Part shown: piece after piece, positions 15,729-24,200 of the stretch
Numbering within the stretch: position 1 is the stretch's first letter
How the letters are laid out: every line of letters starts with the position of its first letter
NCBI GenBank assembly: GCA_945875805.1
Contig: CAMCLY010000013.1
Coordinates: 1-32,207 of the forward strand
DNA: 32,207 bases
DNA from: an uncultured Myxococcales bacterium
GTDB taxonomy: Bacteria > Myxococcota_A > Bradymonadia > UBA4248
Direction: 5' to 3'
Program-made: the position numbers and the translations under genes
Notes under the pieces: generated by a model
Told to the model about the DNA's origin: nothing
What the model saw: the letters and a program-made list of their open reading frames with translations, nothing else
The model's database searches: none

Positions 15729-18700
15729 GTGCAATATCGCCGCGCAATAGTCTCAAATTCCATGTTTTTTTTGTGGCTGTTGCAGGATTCTTTTGTCTGT
15801 TCTGCCTGGTTCTGAGTGCCCTGACGCCGCGGCCTGGTTTTGAGGTGAGCGTCCAGACCTCTGGCGTGGTCGTCAAACGCGTGTTGGGGAGTGAGTCGTC
15901 GCTTCAGGTGGGCGACATCATTGAGTCGGTGGATGGCAAAAATATCCACTCACGAGCCGGTCTTAATCATGCGTTGTTTCTGGCCGGTGATACGGTGGAG
16001 ATGACGATACGTCGCACCGGGAGCCGTTTTCAGCGTCCGGTGTCGGCGAGTGATTTTGTGGGGGACACCCTTCCGGCGGGGGTTCGTGCGAATGACAAGC
16101 CGATATTTTTGACGGACGAATCTGGGGAATATACGCCACTTGAAGGCGTGGATCTGGGGACATTGCGAGGCATTCTCGAGGACGAGGGCCGCCGGGTCTC
16201 GGTGGTGTTCAAACGTCAGGAAGAAGTCATCGATGCCACGGTGCCCCTGTTCAGTTCGTCGAGTCGTACGTTTGGCGCCTCTCTCGTATTTTTGCTGATT
16301 GCGTTGATGGGCGTGGTGGCGTGGAAAGGCCGCAAGCGTCTGCCCCGTGGCAGTGCCCTGTGGGGCAATCTGATCCTCGGTCTTGGTGCGATCAGCGCCA
16401 TGACGCTTGGCATGTGGACGATGCTGAGTTCGGTGCCGCCGCTTCTCGTGCTGGGCTTGTTTTCGATAACATTTTTCAAGGCTTGTGATCTCGACTATCA
16501 CGTGGTCTTCTTTGGGTTCAATCGTCGTCCTGAGCTGTGGACGCGCATCGTCATTTTTGCGGGGCCAGCGGCGACGTTGCTTGCGCCGTTATGGTTTAGC
16601 ATTGAGTCGTTTCCCGTATTGTGGGGGGGAGATATTGCCGCCGAAGCGGAAATGCGTCTCGATTCGTGTGTATTTTTGCCGATGTTATGGGCCGTGGCCT
16701 ACACGATGATTGACGGAGGTCTTGCGATTGCCCGTCGATTCCGGGAACCGCAGCGTCCGTTGTCCCCTTATGAAATTGGGGTATGGATGTCGTGCGTGGT
16801 CTCGGTCTTTGTCTTTATCTATCTGCGCATTGATTTGATGAATGCGCAGTGGTTTTTGATGGCGTCCGTGGTGATTCAGAGTGTGGCGGGGGCATTTTCG
16901 AGTTTTGAGTCTGAATCCGACATGAGCAGGATTCGTCTCAACAGTCCTCTGTTTTCGACGGTGCCCATTCGCGATGCGTTTGATCGTGCGCATCGTTTGT
17001 TTGGGAATGCCTATCACGTCCAAGTGGTGATTGAACGCCCGGCGCCTCGCCATATTGTGGCCGTGTCGCGTTCAGACGAGGAGAGCGATTTTAACGGTTT
17101 GGCGCTTGACATCATCCCCGAGAGTTGGCGGGATTTTCTCGATGTTTTCCATATTGAGGGGAGCGCGTTGACCGGAGAATCTCATGATGCCCGGGATCCG
17201 GTGCATGGCATTGCGGCCAAACTTGGGATAGCCATTGCGCTTCCCATGGCGGACAATGTGGCGGGGACGTTGACGAGCCTGACTTTTCTTGTCAGTGTGG
17301 AGCAGGCGTCATTGCAGGATGTGCCTTCGGTGGTGCTTTCGTCCTCTCAACGGGAGGAACTGACAGAAATCCTTGAAGAATTCGTCCGGTGTGCCCCTGC
17401 GTTTGTCTATCAGTCGGCGGAAATGAGCCTTGAATTTGTCGGTGAGGACATCGATGAATTTGCCCGTCATTGTCATGAAACGGCGTCGTTTGCGCGCGGG
17501 ATAAAGAATCCGACATTGCCCATGGATCCTCGCGCGCTGCCACACGGCCTGTTGGAAGAGGATGAAGAACCGATTGAGAACACGGAACTTTCGGAGGCGA
17601 GCACGCTTGTCGTCGATAACCCTGAAAAACTCGACGTGACTTGCGATACGCGCGTCTATGAGGAAGAGGTTCAATTTTTGCGCAGCCAGGTGGCGGCGCT
17701 TTACAGTCAGCAAATACGCGGCTATGCGCTTGGTGAAATTGAACTGACCGAAGCCCAGCAGGCGGCGCTCGACGATATTGCGACGCTCGATCCACCGATG
17801 CTTTTTGTGGGCGAACCAGGAACGGGGAAACGCCTTTTGGCGCTTGCCGCCCATCAGGCGCGCAGCGAGGGGGCATTTTTGACGATCGATGCGGCCGCCA
17901 TTCCTGAGTCCATCTTTGCGCTTGATATGTTTGGGGATGGTCAGGATCCCGGATTGATTGCCAACGCGGCCAACGGCAGTATTTTCATTCAGAACGCCGA
18001 CCGCATCGGCGAGACACTGCTCAACGATGTTCTGGATGTGCTCCAGAAGCTTCCGTCCAAGCAGAGTGTGGCCCTTTATCTTTCGGTCAACACGACGCCC
18101 GAATCGTTTAACGTCGAGCAGTATCGTCGGACGCCGTCGTCCCTGCCCGCCGAGATTCAGACGTTGGCGGCCAAGCTCGATGCCGAGATCATCGCGCTCG
18201 ATCCCCTTCGCACTCAGGATGATCTGGACGTGGTGGCCAATTTCTTTCGCCAAAAGCAGGTATTGTGTACAAACAAGACGGTCGATGCGTTTACGAGTGA
18301 GGCATTGCTTGCCCTCAAGTCGTATTCCTGGCCTGGGAATTTTACGGAGCTTCGCGCGGTCGTGGACCGCGCGGTGTTGCGGTGCGAAACCCACGAGATT
18401 ACCGTCGCCGATTTGGGACGTGACTTTGTGGATTTATCGGACGCTTCGACCAAAAACGTCGCGCTTTCTGAAACCGATGTGTTTCGCGAACAGGTTCAGC
18501 TCATGCAGATCCTCAACGAAACGCAGCAGGCCCAGATAGAACGGATGAACGACCGGATCGCCCAGCTCGAACTCCAGTTGAGCGAGAAACGGGCACCTTG
18601 CGAAGAAGACGCATTTTTGGAGGGCACCTACGCCGATATCGAAAAGCGCCTTTTGGACAGAATCCTCGACAAGTACCAACGCGATCCGGATGCAGCCGCC

Positions 18701-18772
18701 GACGCCATGGGGGTCAATCATACGCGGTTCTTTAACAAACTCGCTAAATATCAGTTGATCCGAAACGGGTAA
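15722..18772 (+). CDS. Membrane-bound PDZ / multi-TM / degenerate NtrC-like AAA regulator
   Basis: A 1016-residue protein. Order: a TM segment (about 12-33); a PDZ-like domain (about 40-100, GVVVKRVLGSESSLQVGDII and SVDGK); a further extracytoplasmic segment; about six to eight TM helices (about 180-400); a GAF-like region (about 410-560); an AAA domain of the sigma54-activator type; and a C-terminal Fis-like helix-turn-helix (about 968-1016, DPDAAADAMGVNHTRFFNKL). The AAA part keeps Walker A GEPGTGKR (697-704) and the WPGNFTELR sensor II region (from W870). The GAFTGA loop is absent. The Walker B acids are replaced (SIFIQNADR, 753-761, where TLFLDE is usual). It may therefore bind DNA and nucleotide without activating sigma54. 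The start overlaps a small upstream frame. Confidence 0.85.
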   Translation: MLSAISPRNSLKFHVFFVAVAGFFCLFCLVLSALTPRPGFEVSVQTSGVVVKRVLGSESSLQVGDIIESVDGKNIHSRAGLNHALFLAGDTVEMTIRRTGSRFQRPVSASDFVGDTLPAGVRANDKPIFLTDESGEYTPLEGVDLGTLRGILEDEGRRVSVVFKRQEEVIDATVPLFSSSSRTFGASLVFLLIALMGVVAWKGRKRLPRGSALWGNLILGLGAISAMTLGMWTMLSSVPPLLVLGLFSITFFKACDLDYHVVFFGFNRRPELWTRIVIFAGPAATLLAPLWFSIESFPVLWGGDIAAEAEMRLDSCVFLPMLWAVAYTMIDGGLAIARRFREPQRPLSPYEIGVWMSCVVSVFVFIYLRIDLMNAQWFLMASVVIQSVAGAFSSFESESDMSRIRLNSPLFSTVPIRDAFDRAHRLFGNAYHVQVVIERPAPRHIVAVSRSDEESDFNGLALDIIPESWRDFLDVFHIEGSALTGESHDARDPVHGIAAKLGIAIALPMADNVAGTLTSLTFLVSVEQASLQDVPSVVLSSSQREELTEILEEFVRCAPAFVYQSAEMSLEFVGEDIDEFARHCHETASFARGIKNPTLPMDPRALPHGLLEEDEEPIENTELSEASTLVVDNPEKLDVTCDTRVYEEEVQFLRSQVAALYSQQIRGYALGEIELTEAQQAALDDIATLDPPMLFVGEPGTGKRLLALAAHQARSEGAFLTIDAAAIPESIFALDMFGDGQDPGLIANAANGSIFIQNADRIGETLLNDVLDVLQKLPSKQSVALYLSVNTTPESFNVEQYRRTPSSLPAEIQTLAAKLDAEIIALDPLRTQDDLDVVANFFRQKQVLCTNKTVDAFTSEALLALKSYSWPGNFTELRAVVDRAVLRCETHEITVADLGRDFVDLSDASTKNVALSETDVFREQVQLMQILNETQQAQIERMNDRIAQLELQLSEKRAPCEEDAFLEGTYADIEKRLLDRILDKYQRDPDAAADAMGVNHTRFFNKLAKYQLIRNG

Positions 18773-18793
18773 TTCTGGCACGTTGGCGAGATG

Positions 18794-18814
18794 TTCCCGT
18801 CATGGGAAATTTTT
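18794..18814 (+). terminator. Weak intrinsic terminator candidate
   Basis: TTCCC (18794-18798) and GGGAA (18804-18808) form a 5-bp stem followed by ATTTTT. It lies about 20 bases after the stop of the NtrC-like gene. The stem is short, so termination would be partial at best. Confidence 0.4.
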
Positions 18815-18863
18815 GATTTTTGGGGTCTCACCCTGAACCCCACTTGCTCACAAGGACAAAGAA

Positions 18864-19151
18864 ATGGCTAAGATCGAACGCGAAATTCAACACTCCCTTG
18901 GACTCGATGGCGCCAAGACGGCTGCCAACACACTTCTCGAAAAGCTCCAGTCTTCGTATGGTTCCGTACTTGGAGATATCTCGTGGAATGACGACAAGAC
19001 GGCCGCCGACATCAAGGGCAAAGGGTTTACGGGCAAATTCTGCGTGACCGATACGTGCCTTAAGATCAACATTGAACTCGGTTTGCTTGCGTCGGCCTTT
19101 AAGGGAAAAATCGAACAGGAAATCGATGCCCAGGCCAAAAACTTCAAGTAA
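18864..19151 (+). CDS. Polyhydroxyalkanoic acid system family protein (PHA_gran_rgn-like)
   Basis: A 95-residue small cytoplasmic protein resembling the family annotated as putative polyhydroxyalkanoate system protein. Features: the N-terminal EREIQHSLGLDGAK motif, then an alternating beta/alpha pattern with KGFTGKFCVTDTCLKINIELGLL and a C-terminal SAFKGKIEQEIDAQ. These match the family pattern of an SRPBCC-like small fold. The ATG at 18864 follows AAGGACAAAG. No PHA synthase or phasin gene is in the window, so its role here is uncertain. It is preceded by a weak terminator and followed by a strong hairpin, so it is probably monocistronic. Confidence 0.85.
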   Translation: MAKIEREIQHSLGLDGAKTAANTLLEKLQSSYGSVLGDISWNDDKTAADIKGKGFTGKFCVTDTCLKINIELGLLASAFKGKIEQEIDAQAKNFK

Positions 19152-19446
19152 TATAAAACGGCTTCACCCCCACCCCTCTTTTGGGGAGAGGGAGAACGTT
19201 CGGTAGAAATGTTCCCGTCCCCGACCGGGAATGGAAGGGGAATTTGGTGGGGCGTGGGGGACTGGATTCCGCACCCCAAAATTGGCATGAGCAAGGGTTG
19301 CACGCACAGCCCTTGCTCATGTCTTTTATTCCCCCACTAGTGAATAATGCCCGATGTCCATCGTTTGGTGCGGGGTATGTGGCCTTGGACAGCCGCTTTT
19401 TTTTCGACTTTGGCGCCGGATTCGACGTGAAGACAAGCGTCGGAGC
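19152..19446. other. Intergenic region with C-rich/G-rich hairpins and a terminator
   Basis: About 295 bp without a credible gene. It holds CCCCTC/GGGGAG-type pairing (about 19166-19186), a CCCG/CGGG hairpin near 19213-19231, and the terminator at 19287-19328. Nothing here has the TAT...ATA core of the REP-like family, although the G- and C-rich style is similar. Confidence 0.5.
19287..19328 (+). terminator. Intrinsic terminator after the PHA-system gene
   Basis: A perfect 11-bp stem, ATGAGCAAGGG (19287-19297) with CCCTTGCTCAT (19310-19320), around a 12-base loop and followed by GTCTTTTATT. The T-tract is interrupted, but stem strength supports termination on the plus strand. Confidence 0.7.
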
Positions 19447-21027
19447 ATGGACAATCATCGGGATTTTTGGATGCATCACTCATCAGCACTTATGACCTGT
19501 GCGCTTGCTGCGGGCTTGGCGGCGTTTGTTCCGAGCCAGGTTTCGGCACAGGATTTTTCCTATAAAGGCTCCATCACAAGCGATTTGCGCTTTACCGTTC
19601 CCGGGCAGGATATGCCTGGCAATGTCGACAAGGTACGCTTTGACCGGACCGACAACACGTTTCGTTTTACGGGGTCGTTTACGTGGGACAGCGTCGATGC
19701 CGTGGCCGATATTTCCGTGACCTACTCGGGACGCAGCGATGTCTATGAACTGGAAACGTTGCGGAGCCGTCAGAAAGTCGACCCGCTCTATTTTGAAAGC
19801 GAGGCGCTCTACATCCGGATTACGGACTTTATTTTGGACGGGATTGATGTGCGCGTGGGTCGTCAAATCATCGACTGGGGGTCGGCGGACCGGTTCAATC
19901 CGACGAGTGTCATCAACGGACTTGACCTTGAGGACTATCAGGATTTTGGCCGCCGTGTGGCGAACGAAATGGTCAACATCACGTTTGCGCCCGACTGGGA
20001 GGTCGAAGGCGAAGAGACGCCGATATTCAGCGAGTTTCAGTTTCAGGTGGTGTGGGTTCCGGTGTTCCGTTCGGGTCTGATTCCGGAGTCGTCGGAATAC
20101 ATTTTTGGCGGTCCCGACCAGTTCCGTCGCTTTGTGCGATCCTCGACGCTCAAACGTCTGGTCGATTTGCAGCAGGCTTATGTCGATAACAAGGGCGCCA
20201 TCTTGTACGACGTCAAGGTTCACGAACCCAGCCTGTCGATCGAGAACTCGCAGGTCGGTGTCCGGCTGGGATTTTCGCTTCTTGGCGTGGATCTCAACTT
20301 CATGGGGTATTACGGGTATGACCACAACATGCAGCCGCGCATCGTCAACGTCGATCTTCAGTCGACCGACGGTCCTCTGACGGACGCCATCAACGCGCAT
20401 ATCGACAAGATCGCGGATCCGTCCAAATTCAACAATCTTCTCACGCTGATGAACGATTTGGGGCCCGATCACATCCAGTATTTGACGGGGTATACGGACG
20501 TGGTCGTCGAGTATCCGCGCGTCTGGGTCGTGGGTGCCGATTTTGCGACGTCCCTCGATTTCATGGGAGGCGTTGGGCTTTGGGGCGAATTTTCGGTCAC
20601 ATTCCACGACGACGTCAAAATCGACATCGACGTCAACGGCGTCAAAATTCAGGATGCCCAGGAAAAAGAGGGCGCATTTTTCAAAGCGGTCGTGGGCATC
20701 GACAACTCGTTTACCAAATGGTTTTACGTCAACATGCAGTACATCTACGGGTTTGTGGACGAGTTTGGGGCGAGCGATCTCAACCATTATTTGATGCTGA
20801 ACGCCGATTTCAAAGCATTTAACGAGCAGATGTTGTTCCGCGTGTCGGTCGTCATGCAGCTCACCGAACCCAGCGCGATCATCATGCCGAGTTTTTCGTT
20901 TAAGTTCTGGCCGGGCACTGAGCTTCTGGCCGGTGCGCTCCTCCATGCGGGCGAAGATGATTCGACATTCGGCAACCGGGTTACCGGTCCGAACTACATT
21001 TTCTTACAGGCCAAGTATTCGTTCTAA
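19447..21027 (+). CDS. Outer-membrane barrel protein, DUF1302-like
   Basis: About 526 residues from the chosen start. The signal peptide core is SSALMTCALAAGLAAFVPSQ, ending VSAQ. The mature protein is rich in alternating beta strands and ends in AKYSF, an outer-membrane C-terminal signature. The segment VRVGRQIIDWGSADRFNP with an NGLDLEDY stretch matches the DUF1302 family (R-G-R-Q...W-G...N-P), a group of proteobacterial outer-membrane proteins linked to hydrophobic-substrate or lipid traffic. Family membership is fairly clear; substrate is unknown. The start is uncertain: ATGs at 19354, 19447 and 19471 are possible. 19447 gives a charged N-region before the signal core, while the 19354 version adds a non-signal Arg-rich stretch. 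A bidirectional terminator follows. Confidence 0.82.
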   Translation: MDNHRDFWMHHSSALMTCALAAGLAAFVPSQVSAQDFSYKGSITSDLRFTVPGQDMPGNVDKVRFDRTDNTFRFTGSFTWDSVDAVADISVTYSGRSDVYELETLRSRQKVDPLYFESEALYIRITDFILDGIDVRVGRQIIDWGSADRFNPTSVINGLDLEDYQDFGRRVANEMVNITFAPDWEVEGEETPIFSEFQFQVVWVPVFRSGLIPESSEYIFGGPDQFRRFVRSSTLKRLVDLQQAYVDNKGAILYDVKVHEPSLSIENSQVGVRLGFSLLGVDLNFMGYYGYDHNMQPRIVNVDLQSTDGPLTDAINAHIDKIADPSKFNNLLTLMNDLGPDHIQYLTGYTDVVVEYPRVWVVGADFATSLDFMGGVGLWGEFSVTFHDDVKIDIDVNGVKIQDAQEKEGAFFKAVVGIDNSFTKWFYVNMQYIYGFVDEFGASDLNHYLMLNADFKAFNEQMLFRVSVVMQLTEPSAIIMPSFSFKFWPGTELLAGALLHAGEDDSTFGNRVTGPNYIFLQAKYSF

Positions 21028-21073
21028 ATTCGCTTTGGTGTCAAAAAACTTTACCAAACGAACACACAAAAAA

Positions 21074-21099
21074 GCCGGGATGATGGTCCCGGTTTTTTT
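21074..21099. terminator. Bidirectional terminator between convergent genes
   Basis: GCCGGGA (21074-21080) pairs with TCCCGGT (21087-21093) around loop TGATGG. Seven T residues follow and an A-run precedes, so it can serve the plus-strand barrel gene and the minus-strand gene ending at 21115. Confidence 0.9.
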
Positions 21100-21114
21100 A
21101 TGCGTACATGAAGA

Positions 21115-21681
21115 TTAAACCTCGTCCCATCGCTGGGCCAGGCGTGCCTTTCGTTCCTCTCTGTCCACGATGGCCCGTGATTCTTCGGCCGCGCGCAGGT
21201 TTGCCAATTGCGACCAGTATTTTTCGATCATTCCCGGGGCGTATTTGCCTTGGATGAAGTAGGCGGGCGTTTTGTATGAAATCTCGATGGGGGAGAGGTG
21301 TTCGTGGTCGATGAAGGCCTCGATTTTTGGGGCGATGACGGCGAGTTTGGCGGCGATGGCGGGATTTCCGTCGAGGGTTTTTCCTCCGGCGTCCAGTGGG
21401 ACGGCTTTTCCCCACCATGCGTCCATGTCGTCGAGCAGTGAGGCGCGAATTTCGACGGCGAGTGCATCGCCAAAGGCATGTACGCGAGATTTGAAGGCTG
21501 TGAGTTCTGCATCGCTCAATTTTTCGGCAAATTCGACGTCTTCGATAAAGGCTCGCCGAATCTGTTTGAGCGTGAAGGTCGGCAAGTCACCGGTGATGAC
21601 GTCGACGAGTTCGACGATTTGGAGCTGCAGTTTTGCGCGGATGGCTTCCAGCTGTTCATCGAGTTGATCCAATGTGGGCAT
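21115..21681 (-). CDS. Conserved-looking hypothetical cytoplasmic protein
   Basis: A 188-residue protein with no signal peptide or membrane segment. It is largely helical and charged: an N-terminal heptad-like stretch (LDQLDEQLEAIRAKLQLQ), a central DDMDAWWGKAVPLDAGG, then HLSPIEISYKTPAYFIQGKYAPGMIEKYW, which reads like a conserved motif although I cannot name the family. The start is certain: AAGGAGG lies five bases before the ATG on the coding strand. It shares a bidirectional terminator with the barrel gene and has a nested repeat element upstream, so it is probably transcribed alone. Confidence 0.85.
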   Translation of the reverse strand: MPTLDQLDEQLEAIRAKLQLQIVELVDVITGDLPTFTLKQIRRAFIEDVEFAEKLSDAELTAFKSRVHAFGDALAVEIRASLLDDMDAWWGKAVPLDAGGKTLDGNPAIAAKLAVIAPKIEAFIDHEHLSPIEISYKTPAYFIQGKYAPGMIEKYWSQLANLRAAEESRAIVDREERKARLAQRWDEV

Positions 21682-21751
21682 GATGTCCTCCTTAGCGATT
21701 GGAATATATCCGAAATTGGATGGGATTGGGGGCCAATGGGGTGTGGGGATG

Positions 21752-21889
21752 AGGGGGTAGCGGCGTATTTGGGCGGCGTGCTATGTCGGCCGATTGGCCT
21801 CCATACGCACCGCCCGCGCGTCTATGTCGGCCCTTTGGTGCCTCCATACGCCGCGCAAATAGACGCGTAGGGGGAGGCTTCCCCCACCC
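21752..21889 (+). repeat. Expanded composite REP-like element, copy G, with nested hairpins
   Basis: GGGGGTAG (21753-21760) opens the element, and a G-run/C-run hairpin (21870-21885) closes it. Outer pairing TATTTG (21766-21771)/CAAATA (21856-21861) encloses two further hairpins in the opposite orientation. The first has TATG (21782-21785)/CATA (21802-21805), a TC/TC mismatch and GGCC/GGCC, with outer GGGCGG/CCGCCC. The second has TATG (21823-21826)/CATA (21845-21848), a TC/TC mismatch and GGC/GCC, with outer GCGCG/CGCGC. The fold is a three-way junction. Confidence 0.75.
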
Positions 21890-21904
21890 GACAGAAACGC
21901 TTTG

Positions 21905-23890
21905 TCATTCAAAACATTTCGGCGAGGAGACTTTTGCCTTTTGTATGACGTCGTCTGGCACGGTCGGGGTGAGACCGATCCAGTCCTCGTCGCGTGTGAC
22001 GGCGAAGTCGGACTCGTAGAATCGGCCGTTGGAGCCATCCCAGAACATCCACGCGATGTGTTTGAAGACGCCGGTTTGGGTCATGGAGATGGCGGCTTTT
22101 TCGAAATACATTTTTCCGTTGACGTAGATCCGGACGGTGGCCTGCGAAGGTCCGAAGCCGTAATCGTTGTAGTAGTGGACGCCGATGGCGTACCAGCGGC
22201 AGGCCTCGGGTTTGTCGAGGTTGACGTTTTCGGGTCCTTCCCCGTCTTTGTCGTCGCGGTCGAGGGAGGGTTCTTCCTGGATTTGTGAAGCCTGCCATAT
22301 TGGAGCGCGGTTTTGGAAGTAGACGTCGGTGCCGTTGTTGAGCTGTGGGGAGCCGGTGTCGCCCCATGTGCCGGTGGGGAGGGTGAGGAAATGGAGGTCG
22401 AGATCGGAGCCGTCGGAGTCGCCGGTGATGGAATCGGCTGGGGTATTCCATACGAGCTGGACGTGGATGGTTTCGCGGGGAACGGCCTGGATGGTGACGC
22501 AGTCGGTGTTGCAGCTCATCATCTGGGCGGAATCCTGTACGGAGAGGCAGAGTTCGTAGTTTCCGGCCAGGTCGATAAAGAAGGAAGCCTTGTCGCCGTC
22601 GGCGGCGATTTTTGACGTTGAGTCGTGGGGGGCGGATTTGACGGACCAGAAGTATTCGAGGGAGGAGGATTCCTTGTCGGAACTGAGGGAACCGTCGAGG
22701 ATGACGGTGTCGAGGGGGGCGAGGTCGAGGTTTTTGGCCCATGTGCTGGATGTGGAGAGGCGTCCGCGTGCGTTGGCGGTGGGGCACTGATTGGTCGAGG
22801 CCGAGCCCATGACGGAGAGGGTTGCGTTGGGCTGCATGGGATCGTTGTTGAGGATGACGAACTGTGCCTGGTGTGTGCCTTCGGTCTGTGGAGCGTATGT
22901 GACGGCCAGGGTTGCGCTTTCGCCTTTGGCGAGAGGTGCCCCGGTGCCTTTTAGGGAATGGGTGAAGAGGTTTGAGCCGGAGGTCTGGACAACGTCTTCG
23001 ATGACGAGCGGGACGTCACTGCAGCTTGTGAGGAGGACATTTTGTGTTTTGGAGGTTCCGATGCTGACGGAGGGTGAGAATTCCAGCAGCGACGGGGTGA
23101 TGGTGAGGCATGGGGTGTTGCTGTTGGCGATGATGGGCAGGGTATAGATGGGGGTGGTGGGATCGTTGGAGGTCAGGGCGAGGGAACCTTCCTGTCGGGC
23201 CGGGGCGGACGGTGTGAAGGAGACGCGAATGGTGAGGGAATTGGCGGCATTGGCCGCCAGGGTGACGGGCAGGGGCTGATTTTGTGGCAGTGCGTATTTA
23301 AAATCGGAGGTGGTGTTGAGGGAGATCTGGGTCAGTTGGAGGGGGAGGTCACCGACGTTGGAGACGACGACGTCTTTGGTCGTGGTGAGGCCGGGTTCGG
23401 TCTGTCCGATGAGGAGTTTTTCTTCGGCGGAAGGCACGACGTGAATTTGAGCGGCGAGTTGTTGTGCGACGACGTCGAGGGTATAGACGGGGGTATCGGG
23501 GTCGTTGGAATAGATGAGGATGGTCCCGTTGGGTGAGGGTTGATCCTGAGTTGGGGTGAATTGGACGGAGACGGGCATGGAGGCCTGATTTTCGAGGGAA
23601 ACGGGGACGGGGCGTTCTTCGGAGACGAGAGAGACCGAGGCGGGTCCGTTCCATTCGATTTTTTGGACGTCGAGAGCATCGCGTCCCACGCTTGTAATGA
23701 CAAAGGGGAGTGTTCGTGTATCGCCTGGGGTCACGCGCGAGAAGGCGACCTGATGGGCGGGTGTGACGCGGATGCGCGCGTCGGCGCCTTCGTCAAGCGT
23801 TGGTCCGCAGGCGCAGGTTAAAGTCCCTGCCACGGCAAGGCCCCACAGACAAAGCGAATTTGGACGGCAAACGGTCAATCGGGTTTTCAT
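21905..23890 (-). CDS. Probable surface lipoprotein with ASH/choice-of-anchor-D repeats and PKD-like domain
   Basis: A 661-residue exported protein. The N-terminus is basic then hydrophobic (LCLWGLAVAGTLTCACG). The Cys pair suggests lipidation, but the lipobox is imperfect, so it may be a lipoprotein or a plain secreted protein. Residues about 40-375 contain three similar beta domains with phrases such as VSVQFTPTQ...IYSNDPDTPVYTLDV, typical of ASPM-SPD2-Hydin (choice-of-anchor D) repeats. A PKD-like domain follows (about 380-470, LDGSLSSDKESSSLEYFWSV). The last part (about 475-661) begins HVQLVWNTP and includes GSDLDLHFL, DVYFQNRAP and a YNDYGFGPSQATVRIYVNG strand region, a domain seen in myxobacterial surface proteins. 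The role is probably binding or adhesion, by inference. The ribosome binding site is weak. Confidence 0.87.
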   Translation of the reverse strand: MKTRLTVCRPNSLCLWGLAVAGTLTCACGPTLDEGADARIRVTPAHQVAFSRVTPGDTRTLPFVITSVGRDALDVQKIEWNGPASVSLVSEERPVPVSLENQASMPVSVQFTPTQDQPSPNGTILIYSNDPDTPVYTLDVVAQQLAAQIHVVPSAEEKLLIGQTEPGLTTTKDVVVSNVGDLPLQLTQISLNTTSDFKYALPQNQPLPVTLAANAANSLTIRVSFTPSAPARQEGSLALTSNDPTTPIYTLPIIANSNTPCLTITPSLLEFSPSVSIGTSKTQNVLLTSCSDVPLVIEDVVQTSGSNLFTHSLKGTGAPLAKGESATLAVTYAPQTEGTHQAQFVILNNDPMQPNATLSVMGSASTNQCPTANARGRLSTSSTWAKNLDLAPLDTVILDGSLSSDKESSSLEYFWSVKSAPHDSTSKIAADGDKASFFIDLAGNYELCLSVQDSAQMMSCNTDCVTIQAVPRETIHVQLVWNTPADSITGDSDGSDLDLHFLTLPTGTWGDTGSPQLNNGTDVYFQNRAPIWQASQIQEEPSLDRDDKDGEGPENVNLDKPEACRWYAIGVHYYNDYGFGPSQATVRIYVNGKMYFEKAAISMTQTGVFKHIAWMFWDGSNGRFYESDFAVTRDEDWIGLTPTVPDDVIQKAKVSSPKCFE

Positions 23891-24200
23891 AGGCGACCAG
23901 AATCCATTAAAAATGGTAGTGGCAAAAAAGCATCGCGGGGGGAGTAAAATATTGCTAGGACGTGTGTTCTGGCAAACATTTCGGACGTTTTACGTTTTAA
24001 TGATTGGCCCCCCAAACCTCAAGTATTCCAACGCGGAGCACGTCGAGCTTGTATAACGGATATGTTCATGTCTGAGTGGGCAAAAAAGACGTTTTTCGAT
24101 GGATTCGTGAAAAAAAAGCGTTAGAGACGTAACAAAAAGCACAGGATTTCGATTATCTTTTTTTCGAGGTGGACGTGTTATCCATAAGTCCCATTCTTCC
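23891..24200. promoter_or_regulatory. 310-bp divergent intergenic region with tandem ACGTTTTA motif
   Basis: This AT-richer gap separates the divergent ASH-protein and pseudokinase-phosphatase genes, so both promoters should lie here, though none is clear. It contains the tandem ACGTTTTACGTTTTAA (23985-24000), which resembles the half-site of the palindrome upstream of the first PP2C gene. It also has several A- and T-runs and TTATCCATA at 24178-24186, a near DnaA-box. Confidence 0.35.

Noticed and set aside
19354-19446. Longer N-terminus for the barrel protein
   Set aside because: It would place an Arg-rich, non-hydrophobic stretch before the signal peptide, and the upstream ATG has no ribosome binding site.
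19483-20946. A 487-codon minus-strand open frame
   Set aside because: It mirrors the DUF1302-like barrel gene, which has clear signal and family motifs; the antisense product is His/Arg/Val-rich and has no features.
21752-21889. Three-way fold considered as a tRNA or structured RNA gene
   Set aside because: There is no anticodon arm, T-loop or acceptor pattern, and the borders match other copies of the repeat family.
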